A stretch of DNA of 64,000 nucleotides from assembly GCA_009760855.2 (NCBI GenBank), contig WPIO01000115.1, positions 912,501 to 976,500 on the forward strand, read 5' to 3'. Source of the stretch: Cristatella mucedo (Eukaryota > Bryozoa > Phylactolaemata > Cristatellidae). The position numbers and the translations under genes were made by a program. Each line of letters opens with the position of its first letter. The first letter of the stretch is position 1. Below the pieces are notes generated by a model. The model was given only the letters and a program-made list of their open reading frames with translations, ran no database searches and was not told where the DNA came from. Of the stretch, positions 35,565-45,499 are shown in pieces.

Positions 35565-36899
35565 GTGCAATGCAAAAAGCACGTATATCACTTGGAACGG
35601 GTCGTGGCAGACCAGCTGAACTCGTATATCGAAACCTCACACCTTGCTAGTAAGTTCCAGTCTGGCTTTAGAGCTAATCACTCCACAGAGTCAGCATTGC
35701 TTCGGGTATACAACGACCTACTTAGGAATGCAGACATGGGTAGAGTGTCTCTTCTTGTTTTGCTCGATCTTTCGGCAGCTTTTGATACCATCGATCACAA
35801 AGTACTTCTAGAGCGCCTCTCATCTCGCCTGAGCATCACTGGCACTGCTCTGCAATGGTTCAGGTCCTATCTCAGTGGGAGACTCCAGAGTGTTGACGTG
35901 AATGGACAAAGATCATCTGAAGTACCTCTAAAATATGGAGTACCTCAGGGCTCTGTGCTAGGTCCGGTCCTTTTCACCGTTTATACTCTCCCTCTCACTG
36001 ATGTGATTGCCAAGCACAATCTAGGCTTTCACTTCTATGCGGATGACACTCAGTTGTACCTTTGCTTTGATCCCTCCCAGCCTTCGAGCACCTCAAATTC
36101 TCTCAACTCACTTGCTGCATGCATTGATGACATCCGATCATGGATGGCAGCAAATTTTCTAAAACTAAACGATGATAAAACTAACTTACTAGTTATGGGC
36201 AAACCTAGTGTTATTCAGAAATTGGAAAGGCTGACTTTCAAAATTGGCTCTGCCAGCATATCTCCAGTTGCATCAGCTCAAAATCTAGGTGTCATATTCC
36301 AAAGCGACCTCTCGTTAGACGACCACATCAGCTCACCAGTCAAATCAGCCTATTTTCTGCTTCATAACATTGCTAAAATTAGGGCTTGTTTAGATAAGGA
36401 TACCACGTCCAAGTTGGTCCATGCATTCGTGACATCTCGTCTCGACTTCTGCAACTCACTGCTTACTGGCCTACCAGCATGTGCGATCAGGCGATTGCAG
36501 CTGGTGCAAAACTCTGAAGCTAGGCTTGTCTGTTGTGAGCGTCGCAGTTTCCACATTACTCCACTTCTCGCCGACCTGCACTGGCTACCAGTCAAGCAAC
36601 GGATTGACTTCAAGGTTTTGTCGCTCACTTTTAGGTCTCTTCATTCTATGGCTCCAGCCTATCTTTCAGAGATACTACCCCATCAGGCAAAGCATCGTAC
36701 CACTCGCTTTTCGGAATCCAACAGTCTAGAAATACCTCGTACAAACCTTAAATCCTTTGGAGACCGTGCATGTAGCTCGTATGCTCCCACAGCCTGGAAC
36801 TCCCTCCCGACCTGCATCAGAACATCCCCTGACCTGACCTCATTTAAAAGAAACTTAAAAACATACCTATTTAGGACAGCATTTAGTGGGTCCTTGTGA
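35565..36899 (+). CDS. LINE A RT and C-terminal domain, open for 444 codons (5' truncated)
   Basis: The longest open frame in the window. Residues 10-444 align with ORF2 from just before SYIETSHLASKF to the ORF2 end. Motif A LDLSAAFDTIDH is at residues 67-78, PQGSVLGP at 127-134, the catalytic YADD at 158-161, KLNDDKT at 200-206, and the conserved C-terminal HWLPV and WNSLP at 339-343 and 411-415. The first nine or so codons (MQCKKHVYH) come from flanking DNA by chance fusion. The upstream RT part, linker and EN are missing, so it cannot retrotranspose on its own, although the polymerase triad is intact. There are no stops or frameshifts, which points to recent insertion. Confidence 0.88.
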   Translation: MQCKKHVYHLERVVADQLNSYIETSHLASKFQSGFRANHSTESALLRVYNDLLRNADMGRVSLLVLLDLSAAFDTIDHKVLLERLSSRLSITGTALQWFRSYLSGRLQSVDVNGQRSSEVPLKYGVPQGSVLGPVLFTVYTLPLTDVIAKHNLGFHFYADDTQLYLCFDPSQPSSTSNSLNSLAACIDDIRSWMAANFLKLNDDKTNLLVMGKPSVIQKLERLTFKIGSASISPVASAQNLGVIFQSDLSLDDHISSPVKSAYFLLHNIAKIRACLDKDTTSKLVHAFVTSRLDFCNSLLTGLPACAIRRLQLVQNSEARLVCCERRSFHITPLLADLHWLPVKQRIDFKVLSLTFRSLHSMAPAYLSEILPHQAKHRTTRFSESNSLEIPRTNLKSFGDRACSSYAPTAWNSLPTCIRTSPDLTSFKRNLKTYLFRTAFSGSL

Positions 36900-37133
36900 T
36901 TCGTCCTCGATGTGCTTATGCGTGCTGACACTGTTCATGCTGCCACTAACCACATTTGCATGCTGACCCAGTGCATGTAACCCCTAACCATGTTATTCAT
37001 TTTTTTTTTTCAAGCATGATTTTACTTACTATTCTATTGCGTATCACTTTGCAGCAAATGTAAAGCGCCTAGAAAGAGATTAAGTTCTCTGAGGGCGCTT
37101 TATCAAGTGCAATATTATTATTATTATTATTAT
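35591..37133 (+). mobile_element. LINE family A, youngest-looking copy
   Basis: 5' truncated at the LERVVADQ codons. The 3' UTR (36900-37060) leads into the hairpin AAAGCGCC (37062-37069) / GGCGCTTT (37094-37101) with inner pairing AGAGA/TCTCT, then TATCAAGTGCA and (ATT)n to 37133. The tail is immediately followed by an antisense family B tail at about 37130. Confidence 0.92.
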
Positions 37134-37405
37134 GTTATGTAACATGCATCTGCGTCTTTAACTCTACAATACCACAAAGACTATGTGGGTGTTGAGCAGG
37201 AGAGTTTTTTATTGCGGAATTACAACCGAGGCGGTTTACGGTACGCATTCGGAAGCCAACAGACTTCATATCACGTAACAAAGAGAAAGTGGGAAGCACA
37301 GAAGATTCAGGAGAGCAGTTGAGGTAGCGACTAACATGGAAGTAGTAGCTCAAGACTGGTGGAAAGAATGTGCCATAGTCGGCAGCAGGAGAGTAGCTGT
37401 AAAAT
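37130..37405 (-). mobile_element. LINE family B 3' fragment, antisense
   Basis: From the left: ATGTTATGTAACATG (decayed tail), then antisense CTCTACAATACCACAAAGACT, GAGGCGGTTTACGGTACGCATTCGG and AAGAGAAAGTGGGAAG. These are the complements of the family B 3' UTR at 17640-17850. Confidence 0.75.
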
Positions 37406-37409
37406 TGTA

Positions 37410-38385
37410 GAGCTTAACTATAACTATTATATTAACAAGTATAAGGAAGGCGTTGCCCTAGTCAGAATATAGAGAGAAGTTCTCGTGTGGGGGGATAAAC
37501 TGTTGAAGTGCGTTCCGTAATTTACAACCCATGCATTGCAATAGCGTTTATTACCAACGGTCTGAAACTGAAATAATGGTTAGATCCAGCGTCAGCGTGA
37601 AAGCTTTTTTTGCGACCATCTTTAACTGAAAGCAGTGGCTGCTAATTTTTAGTGCTTTGAGGAGCCAAGTGTACAAGGAGGCTAACGCGAGACATTATTT
37701 TAGCTGGGTGTGAAGAAGCTAGGTTAGGCATAACTGGAATGTAATAGAAATAATTACTACGAAGATTTGCTCGTCAGAGGTATTCCGTTGAAGCTTCTTT
37801 GGCAAAGAAGGATAGGCCTTATTCCTATATTTCAAGGTCAACCTTGCGTCAGTATTTAGAGCTAAATGTAGAAGTACAGTGGCTTTATTTGTAGCCATCT
37901 TGTTACAACCGATGGACAGTAGTCTGGCCTAAAATTAGGTAGAAAGCGAGCTCGCCAGATCGCTGGCGGCTATTTTGTCAAATAGCCTTTAACCCTGTAA
38001 AGTAACCTAGTGCCGTACACATGGCATACGTGACTGACATAATATGGCTGACTTCTCACTTCACTCTCCACTGAGGCATAGCTAGCCTCTCTCGATTCAT
38101 AACCTTCAGCTCGGACTTCATTCATAGACTTTCACAGTTGGACATCCTTATGACTGTCGAACTCTTTTTAAGGTAGATAATACAGAGGACGACTCAAAAT
38201 ATGCTTCCTTAAACAACCAAGGCCGATTGCGATTCATGTTCTTATGGTTCATATGTCTGAAATGGTTTTGTCATCTCCGCTTAATCGCGGATTATATTTT
38301 CAAGTTTTCTACTTGGCACGCCAGAGTGTAGCCTAATATCTTTGCGTTTCTACCACCTCTTCTCGGTTGCCATCTTAAGAGGCGT
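37410..38385. other. No recognised gene
   Basis: AT-rich; nothing identifiable on either strand. Confidence 0.4.
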
Positions 38386-38389
38386 CTTT

Positions 38390-39180
38390 TTTTCCGCCAG
38401 ACGTCGCAGCCACGCACGCTCGGCCTTGTTCTGGCCCCGGATATCAGCCGTCGTCACTTGCGCTCAAGCACCTCTTCGTTAACAAGGCCAGCGCTCACCA
38501 TCCGCGACTTTTGAGCAACGGCAGAGCTAGCCGCTTGTCAGCGAAAACGCAGGCCGATCCTTCACCGAGATTCGCCCAGAGCGCGGTGTCAGCTCGGCTC
38601 GTGTGACCAAGATCGCGGTCGGTCCGTGCTACGCTTGAGGCTGCCAGCCGCGCTGCCGCACTGCGTGGCCGTGCGGCAGCGAGGCTGGAGCACCGCTGCA
38701 ATACCTCGCAGCTGTGTGCGAAAGTCCGCAGTGCAGCCGCTCTCTTTTGCTGGAGGCTTTATGTTCGGATAGGCTTGCGGCGCCCCCTACCGATGCAGCG
38801 GACAGGGTGAGGCAACTGCGTGTCTTGAGAAACGGCGGAGTATCGCTACGTGCTGCACTGTAAGCCAAGCGAGATGGAACTTGCTCAGTGCTGCCGCTTC
38901 CAGCGCGATAAGCATGAACCGGTGACTGACATTATGGGAGGCTTCCCGGCTGAAAACCGTCGTGAGCGTTCTCGGAGCACAATGTTGCTGACGCCATTGC
39001 GCCGATAAGCCAAGTTACATGCGGCGCCCTGTAATTGAGCACTGCTGGCCTTAATACCTGGTGCCCTCTGCGTGAGAGCACCCCAACTCGAGCTCGTTTG
39101 GCTGCAGCACGACGCATTGTCCGACCTCGCGGATTCTCCTCTTTCTCTGGGTTTTGTGTGATGCTCTAGTCCTCACTAAC
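38390..39180. other. GC- and CpG-rich island without an assigned gene
   Basis: By eye the composition changes sharply at about 38390 and back at about 39180, with many CG dinucleotides in an otherwise AT-rich region. Several short open stretches exist on the minus strand (38495-38701, 38629-38868 and 38932-39117), rich in Ala, Arg and Ser, which is what GC-rich DNA gives by chance. It could be a CpG-rich promoter or first exon of an unrecognised gene, a GC-rich repeat, or transferred DNA. No domain is seen. Confidence 0.45.
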
Positions 39181-39189
39181 TCGGGCACA

Positions 39190-40760
39190 AACCCCTACAT
39201 GAAATGAGTACCTGTCGCTCACGCCACGTCTAATGTCAGTGAGTGATTGCAAACGAATCCGTTGACAAAGTAGTGCCAAATCATGAACATGGTGCTAGAA
39301 CTCGCTTCGAGAGCTACCTGCATACTAAAAGGATATCTCATTCAACTCGAACGGAAGGGCAGCAGTGAATGGCCGGTGAATGAATGACAGTGCGATATGA
39401 ATCGAGGATAGTATGACAAGATGACAATATGACGAGAATAAGATGGCCCAAGGTTATGCGAACTGCTCGTGGATAAAACGAGGCGATTTATTCGGCTCTA
39501 TCGTTCAACCCGTGCTCCCTTTTCTCAGGGAAATTTACAAGATTCTGGATAAATATTGTGTTGCTCCTACGCGAACATATAAAGCAGTGTTGTTGATAAC
39601 CTGTCTCCGCTTACTCGCGGTCAATTGTCAAGGGTAGCTATCTTAATTGATGTGAGCTGCATTCTTGCATAGCACACATAATAACGAAGCATCCACGGTG
39701 CTTCAAATGCATATTCCGCTTTCTATATGGCGTGTGTCAGCCACTAGTTTAAATAAGTATATTTGCAAGGCTCGCTTTGGATAGTGCCGCTGTATGCCAA
39801 GTTTCAGGCATCTTCATCGTTTAAAACCATAATTTACGAAGAGTATACATTGTATATTAAAAGCCATTAGTTTACCTTAAAATATTTATCTGAGCAGGCG
39901 ATACCGAATTAATTATCTAGCTGGAAATAAGTAGCTTTTTTGAAAACTTAGGTATTTCAACCAATCAAAATTTCATACTGGTGAACTCACGCTACCTTCT
40001 GCCAGCAGCGAGTGCTGGCGGAAATGTTTTATTTGTCAGCGACCTGTTTGGTGCATCCGAAGCGTACATGACCGTTCGTGGTTTGAGTTTGCATCAAAGC
40101 TTTGAAAAGAACCGAGTTTAAAAATCACCGACCAATGCTAAACCCAGCCTTGGGTGGCAAGACGGCAGGCAAATCTTTGCTAAGTATCATATAATTCTCT
40201 TTCTAAATTCAGTGGGAATTCGTCGGGAAAAACTACTATTATGTCAAATCAGACCGGACTGCCACTAGTCGGACCTTAGTTTACGATCTTTGGTGCTAGA
40301 ATAATTGCGTTTCTGAATCACCCAACGCTAAATTAAATTCCGACCAGTGAGCTGTTTAGTTTTACCGAGGTATCAAACAAGAGTCTGAAATGAGACATAT
40401 ATAACAATCGATCGCTTTCTACTGACTAGTAGATGCTCAGACGCTGTCAATCCACAAGGCTGTCAAATAAAGACAGTCGCGAGATCTAAGTAGTCTTGGC
40501 TTCATCGTCGCCTTTTATTATAAGTACCTAGACCTATAGCAATACGTCACGCTTGTACAGCTGCTAGGTAGCAGCCATAGCCTGTTTCGCGTCATGGTCA
40601 CCTGTTAGCTACAGCTTTCAGCACTAATAAGATGACTTGTATGAATCTATGGTGGTCGAGCAGTTAAGGTGATTAACAGCAGTTTCCGTGCCTTCTGCAT
40701 GAAAAACAAAGCTTTTCATTGTGGAAAACAAATCTTTCGGCTTGAGCACTAAAGCCTTCA
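39190..40760. other. No recognised gene
   Basis: Returns to AT-rich sequence. Nothing identifiable; a 64-codon open stretch at 39443-39637 has no motif. Confidence 0.4.
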
Positions 40761-40762
40761 AC

Positions 40763-40870
40763 TGGGTACCCATACCCACATCCATGCCCACAGCCATACC
40801 CTTGGGTAGCGGATGGGCGTGGGTGGCTTCTGTGATCTTATGGGTGGGTGCTGATATGGGTGTGGGTAGC
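40763..40870. repeat. C-rich/G-rich inverted minisatellite
   Basis: 40763-40802 consists of CCC runs (GGGTACCCATACCCACATCC and onward). 40803-40870 is G-rich with about seven GGG runs (GGGTAGC, ATGGGCGTGGGTGG, ATGGGTGGGTGC, ATGGGTGTGGGTAGC). The two halves are partly complementary, so the segment could form a hairpin, and either strand carries a potential G-quadruplex tract. The open stretches on both strands across it are products of the repeat. Confidence 0.7.
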
Positions 40871-41059
40871 CGATTGATGGCTTTGTTGAGCACCTCATTC
40901 AGCTGATGATCAGCGATTCTGACTGAACCAAGTCAAACAGGAAACTTCCCTGTCTTCCATTACTGCGTGCATTTGCTGCTTTCCAGCAAGAGGAGCTGTA
41001 AATAGAGACTTGAAGTTGCCACCAACGTTCTGCTGCATAATTGCAAGATCGGCGTCTGA

Positions 41060-42760
41060 AGCTTCATCTCACGAAAGATTACCAGACGAGGCAAGAGAGG
41101 GAGCGAAGGGCATATCTTCAGCACTTCCTCTTTGTTTCGAACCGCCTGGCAAGATCTTCCTCAAGCGCTGCACTTAATCACTCTTAGGGATCATCGGCTT
41201 TCTAATAACCCCTGCGACCATCCCCCCTACCGTTCGCCAATGGAATTCGCTCTCGCTGTGCTATAAGCTCCTAATAGTTCGTCATTCGATTCTTGACAAC
41301 TTCCTTGACCTGTCTTCTGAGACTGAGATCTGGCTGAAATAGATCGACCTCCCATCAGTAGGGGACGCTACCCCTACCTACAAGCGTTTATTTCTTTCAC
41401 AACCCTGGGCCAATACAAACTGGTGACGGAGCGGCCATTGCCGTTCGCTCCTTCCTATATTTCAAGCAGTTGTAGTCCTCTTGAAGAAGTCTTTCGAGTC
41501 TCATGTGCCGAGTTCCTCTAAAAGAAACGAGCCAACGGTAGCAGTCATTTATAAATATAGAGCTACCAAGTCTGATTCAGAATTTTTAGATCTCCTTTCA
41601 ACTAGTTGTTGTTCCGGAAGTTGTCCCTCACTAGTAGTTGGCGTGTATAACATTTACTCCGACGACCCAACTGTTCCCCTTATGTACAGAAATAGAAGCA
41701 TTTGTAGATTTCGTATTTTTCCTTGTTTCTGATTTGCATGGCTACTAAGGCAACAAGGGCTTCTGCATCCTTCAAAGAAGCCGCCGCCTGGTCATTCACT
41801 GACTCATTAAGAAACCGACACTAGACGAGGATAACTTCCGCTAGTTTCGCCTGGAATTTTCACTGATTTTCCTATTAACGGCACTGGAAAGAGTAGCCGT
41901 TAATAAAATAAACTCGTATATCAAATATTCAACCTAGCTAATAAGTTCCACTCATATTTTAGAGCAAATCTGTCTACGGAGTCAGTGATGCTTCGAGTAA
42001 ATTACGGCCTTCTCAGGAATCCCGGCTTAGGTGGAGTCTTTAAGTTCTGCTGAATCTATGTGCAGCCTGTAATACAACAGATTAGCTAAGTGCATCAAAA
42101 AAAAGTAATAATACATTTGTACAGATGCATGAGTGAAACTACTCTCTTTCTAGGCACTGTACGTGTGCTGTAAAGAGAGCACGATCGAAAGATTAATGGT
42201 AACATGCACAATGTCAACAAGCATAACACGTTTAGAGGCTACCTACACAATACCGACATGGTTAATGATAGCATGCTCAGTGTTAGCGCGCCGAAGCACA
42301 CAAAGGGGAAAAATCAAAGTACCTATCATTTCGCCTCAGCATCACCGGCACTTTCCTAGCATAGTCTAGGTCCAATTTCAGCGGAAGATTTCGAAGCGTA
42401 TGCGTCAAAGGGCACTGATCATCAGGGAAGTTATAAATATGGGTTAGCGCAGGGACTTGCGATTGGTTCATTCCATTTTAAATTGTATATTATCCCTCGC
42501 GCCAATAAAATCACCGATTTTGATCTAAGCTTTCACTGTAGTGTAAATGAAACTCAGCTATACCAGTCCGCGAATCCCTCTTGGAGCTGTTGAGCACCTC
42601 GTATCTTGCATCTCGCCAATCAGGCTCTCCTGGCTCCTCCAGAGTATCTCCCGTACCATATGAGGAAAGCCAATTGATGGCAATTATTTCTGAGAGGTCT
42701 CACTCTCTAGATATTAACGGCATAGCCGAAAATTTTTCAGCCTTCATCGCTGTAACAATT
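41060..42760 (+). mobile_element. Degraded LINE with endonuclease and RT remnants
   Basis: The EN part is at about 41240-41720: residues around ETEIWLK and DLPSVGDATPTY in broken frames, then an open stretch (41481-41732) with SFESHVPSSSKRNEPTVAVI and LVVGVYNIYSDDP, the equivalent of GDFNIH (the catalytic Asp is now Val). A linker and RT start follow at 41800-42070 (ANLSTESVMLRV-like). After a nested insertion at 42085-42325, RT continues as RLSITGT and YADD-region remnants to about 42610, then fades. It is probably family A or a close relative. It is one of the few copies keeping EN. Confidence 0.65.
42085..42325 (-). mobile_element. LINE family A tail, antisense, nested in an RT copy
   Basis: The plus strand has a short AAAAGTAATAATAC tail, CTCTCTTTCTAGGCACTGTACGTG, and an antisense 3' UTR ending at GTGTTAGCGCGCCGAAGCAC. 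The host RT sequence resumes at about 42330, showing that this is a nested insertion. Confidence 0.68.
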
Positions 42761-42959
42761 TTGCACGCTCGTACTACGTACTAACATAAAGACCAGTCCG
42801 ACTAAAGAGATTGTTGAATCGCAGCCTATAAACTTCCTCATGAAATTTTCCGAGGTATCTTCGTGCGATGTAGCTACTTATTAAAGCCTGGTAAAGGGGA
42901 CTCGTATCCCGATGATCCTATACCATCCCGTCTGAGATCTTCTCTGGCTAAAAAACTCA

Positions 42960-43085
42960 GTATTAATAATAGTAATAACCATAGCAACTTGATAAAGCGC
43001 CCTCGGAGAACTCAATCTCTCTCTAGGCGCTTTACGCTTGCTGCAAAGGAAACACGATCGAATGGTTAGCAGTAGCACGCTAGAT
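42960..43085 (-). mobile_element. LINE family A tail, antisense, short
   Basis: AATAATAGTAATAACC, then AAAGCGCCCTCGGAGAACTC and CTCTAGGCGCTTTACGCTTG. The hairpin arms are fully conserved. Only about 60 nt of 3' UTR remain. Confidence 0.82.
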
Positions 43086-43249
43086 AAACTGCAACGGACA
43101 GGAACGCTCGTGAGCGCGCTCGTTGTGGGAAGGCAAGAAGGAAGCCGAGCCATGACTGAGATTGCAATGCTTCTGCGGAAAAAAAAGAAGCTATACCCAA
43201 GTCTTTCAAATCGGCTATCGTTAGAGCGATACTTAAAACAAGCCTGAAA

Positions 43250-44570
43250 TGGATACGGAGGTCCTAGCAAACTATCGCCCAGTTTCCGCTCTTCATTTGC
43301 TGTCGAAGTTTCTTGAAAATCTAGTCGCTGAGCAGCTTTTCGCACACATTGAAAAGAATGAAATCAGTCAGAGAAATTTCAGTCGGGATTCAAGCGACAG
43401 CTAAAACTTCACGGAAACACTGCTATCCTCCGCGTTGACAATGCCAATTCTAAGCAGCAATGATGACGACAAAAATGTCGTTGCCCTAGCGCTTCTGGAT
43501 ACATCAGCTATCTTAGACACTTTCGATCACGACTTCCCGGTGATTGAGAATGACGATTGAGAACACAGATCGGTCTAGCAGACGAAGAACTGGCTTGGTT
43601 CAGATCGCACTTGTCCGATCACGTTCAATTCGTGTCGTGTAGGGGTCAGGTCTCATCCACCAGACCAGCCATCTGCTGGGTCAGCCCTCGGTCTTTCGCT
43701 GTTCTCCATTTGTACTCATTCTCTGGGAAGTCGTGAGTCGGGCCTGTGGAGTAAGCTATTACTTTATGCTGACAATAATCAGCTGTCTTTGTCGTTTAAA
43801 CCGTCAGAATTTGCAGCAGCCACTGATAAACTGAATGATCGCCATAAATCCTGGATTTTGGTAAGTTTCCTTAAACTAAACGACGATACTACATCAAAGA
43901 AGGTTCATGCATTTGTTACATCCGCTCTTAATTTCTGAAGCGACCTGCTTACAGGTCAATCTGTCTCAGAAATCAAGTGCTTACAACCCGTTTAAAACTC
44001 TGCAGCAGGGCTTTTTTTTATTACGAACAACGAGGTCGCCACGTAATACCACTTAGACGCCGGCTGGCACCGCTATCGATCGAGCAACGTACTGACTTCA
44101 AAGTGTCTCGCTTACTGTTAGGTTCCTTCAATTGTCTGGCTAGAGCCTATTTATCAGAGCTTTTCGCCTCCGACCAGGCTAAGCGTCGTGCCGCCCTCAG
44201 TCTCCTGACTCCATTTGCTTTGCTCTGCTTCTCCTTCAATCCTTTTAGAACCCCGCCTTTTGTTCTTATTCTCCCCAGGTCTGGAACTCAATCTCGACTG
44301 ACATAACGACACGTGCAGATTTGACGGCATTCAAAAACAAGCTAAATTGCATCTGTTATTAACATTCCTAATTTTCTGGCTCGTTTATTTTTTCCTCTGT
44401 GCTTATGCGTGCACGGTGCATGCTACCACAAACCGTATTATTCATGTGATCAATGCATGCTACCACTAGCCATATGTTCTCACTTCTAATACAGAATATG
44501 TACAGTGCTCAGAAAGATATTTAGTTTGTTGGCGGTGCTATACTAATGAGTTATTAATATTATTATAACT
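43250..44570 (+). mobile_element. LINE family C, RT to tail, degraded
   Basis: The RT start reads ANYRPVSALHLLSKFLENLV, AEQLFAHIEK. Then come a motif-A-like region with FDHD, a VLHLYSFS...-like region, and the YADD equivalent at 43770 reading YADN in a broken frame. The C-terminal domain (43977-44306) has RTDFKVSRLLLGSFN and ARAYLSELF. The 3' UTR ends with AGTGCTCAGAAAGATATTTAG... GCGGTGCTATACTAATGAG, a divergent version of the family A hairpin. Many stops occur. It is related to the fragment at 28010-28595. Confidence 0.72.
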
Positions 44571-44639
44571 GTGAATGTGAATTTACTCATTAAATAGGAA
44601 TTTCCGTCTGCGTGTTTATGCTTTCCTAAAAATTGCCCT

Positions 44640-44910
44640 ATGTAATGTAATGCAATGTAATGTTTCTCTGTCTTAAACTCCACAAAGCCACAAATACTGT
44701 GTGGGTATTACGCAGTAGAGTTTTGTATAGCACACTCACAGCCCAAGCGGCTTTCGCTACGCATTTGGTATCCAACAGAATTCAAGTCACGACACAAAGA
44801 GAAAGTGGGAAGCATAGCAGAGTCAGGAAAGCAGTTGAGGTAGTGAGTAGCACGGAAGTAGCACCTCAGAACCGCTGAAAAGGGTCAGCCATAATCGGCA
44901 GCAGGAGAGC
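44640..44910 (-). mobile_element. LINE family B 3' fragment, antisense, with ATTAC-type tail
   Basis: The left end is ATGTAATGTAATGCAATGTAATG, the complement of an (ATTAC)n tail. Then CTCCACAAAGCCACAAATACT, GGCTTTCGCTACGCATTTGG and GAGAAAGTGGGAAGCATAG follow, as in 37130-37405. It stops before the (GA)n tract. Confidence 0.8.
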
Positions 44911-44944
44911 AGTTGGCATGCTTCCTTTACAGCATAGGTTAAGT

Positions 44945-44948
<4 letters not shown>

Positions 44949-45024
<76 letters not shown>

Positions 45025-45035
45025 TTAGAGAGAGA

Positions 45036-45062
<27 letters not shown>
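44949..45062. repeat. (GA)n and (TA)n microsatellites
   Basis: About 74 nt of pure AG dinucleotides (44949-45022), a short broken stretch, then (TA)n at about 45036-45061. An apparent 126-codon minus-strand frame with a Leu-Ser repeat arises from this tract. Confidence 0.95.
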
Positions 45063-45067
<5 letters not shown>

Positions 45068-45077
45068 GTATATAATA

Positions 45078-45215
45078 TAGTTCATTTGTATAGCGCCCCA
45101 AGAGAAAATAATCTCTATTCAGGAGCTTCGCATATGCCTCGGGGCTCGAGCCCACGACCTCAGCTGGGCATTGATCAGGGCGAGCACCTTTACCGCTGGA
45201 CAAAAACAGCTCGGC
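45078..45215 (-). mobile_element. tRNA-headed SINE with a LINE-like 3' hairpin tail
   Basis: On the minus strand it begins GCCGAGCTGTTTTTGTCCAG with an A-box-like CCAGCGGTAAAGG. The B-box-like GTGGGCTCGAGCCCC follows about 40 nt later. The body is short, and the 3' part reads AAGCTCCTGAATAGAGATTA, TTTTCTCTTGGGGCGCTATA. This aligns with the family A 3' end (AAGCGCCTAGAAAGAGATTA, AGTTCTCTGAGGGCGCTTTA). The tail runs into (TA)n. SINEs are transcribed by RNA polymerase III and moved by a LINE-encoded RT; the shared tail suggests family A as the partner. It is about 138 bp long. Confidence 0.72.
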
Positions 45216-45499
45216 GAGAGAGAGATCTTTTCTTTACTTAGGGTTTTTATCTCTCCCGCATCTTTATTATGACTCTCCTTATTTACACTGGCTAAAGCGT
45301 ATGGCACAACCCGAGCCTATATTCGAGCCTGGAGCGGGTTAGTAAGCACGTAGTTCTATAGGAAAGATGCACCAGTGATCGGCACGTTAAATCACTCTGT
45401 TGGAGAGTTGTGCCGTCCGAACGCCTCACACTTATTGCACCCTCAGCCTTGACCCCTCCCTACATAATTGCATAACGCCGTAACTGTCACAGGACAATA

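Noticed and set aside
38495-39117. Ala/Arg-rich minus-strand open frames in the GC-rich island
   Set aside because: GC-rich DNA has few stop codons; no domain, splice signal or consistent frame supports them.
40624-40906. Overlapping 61- and 89-codon frames on both strands
   Set aside because: Both cross the GGG/CCC minisatellite and reflect its repeat, not coding.
44823-45203. 126-codon minus-strand open frame with a long Leu-Ser repeat
   Set aside because: It is produced by the (GA)n microsatellite and the adjacent repeat sequence, not by a gene.
45165-45215. tRNA gene
   Set aside because: A and B boxes are present but the cloverleaf is not intact and a LINE-like tail follows, so it is a SINE.
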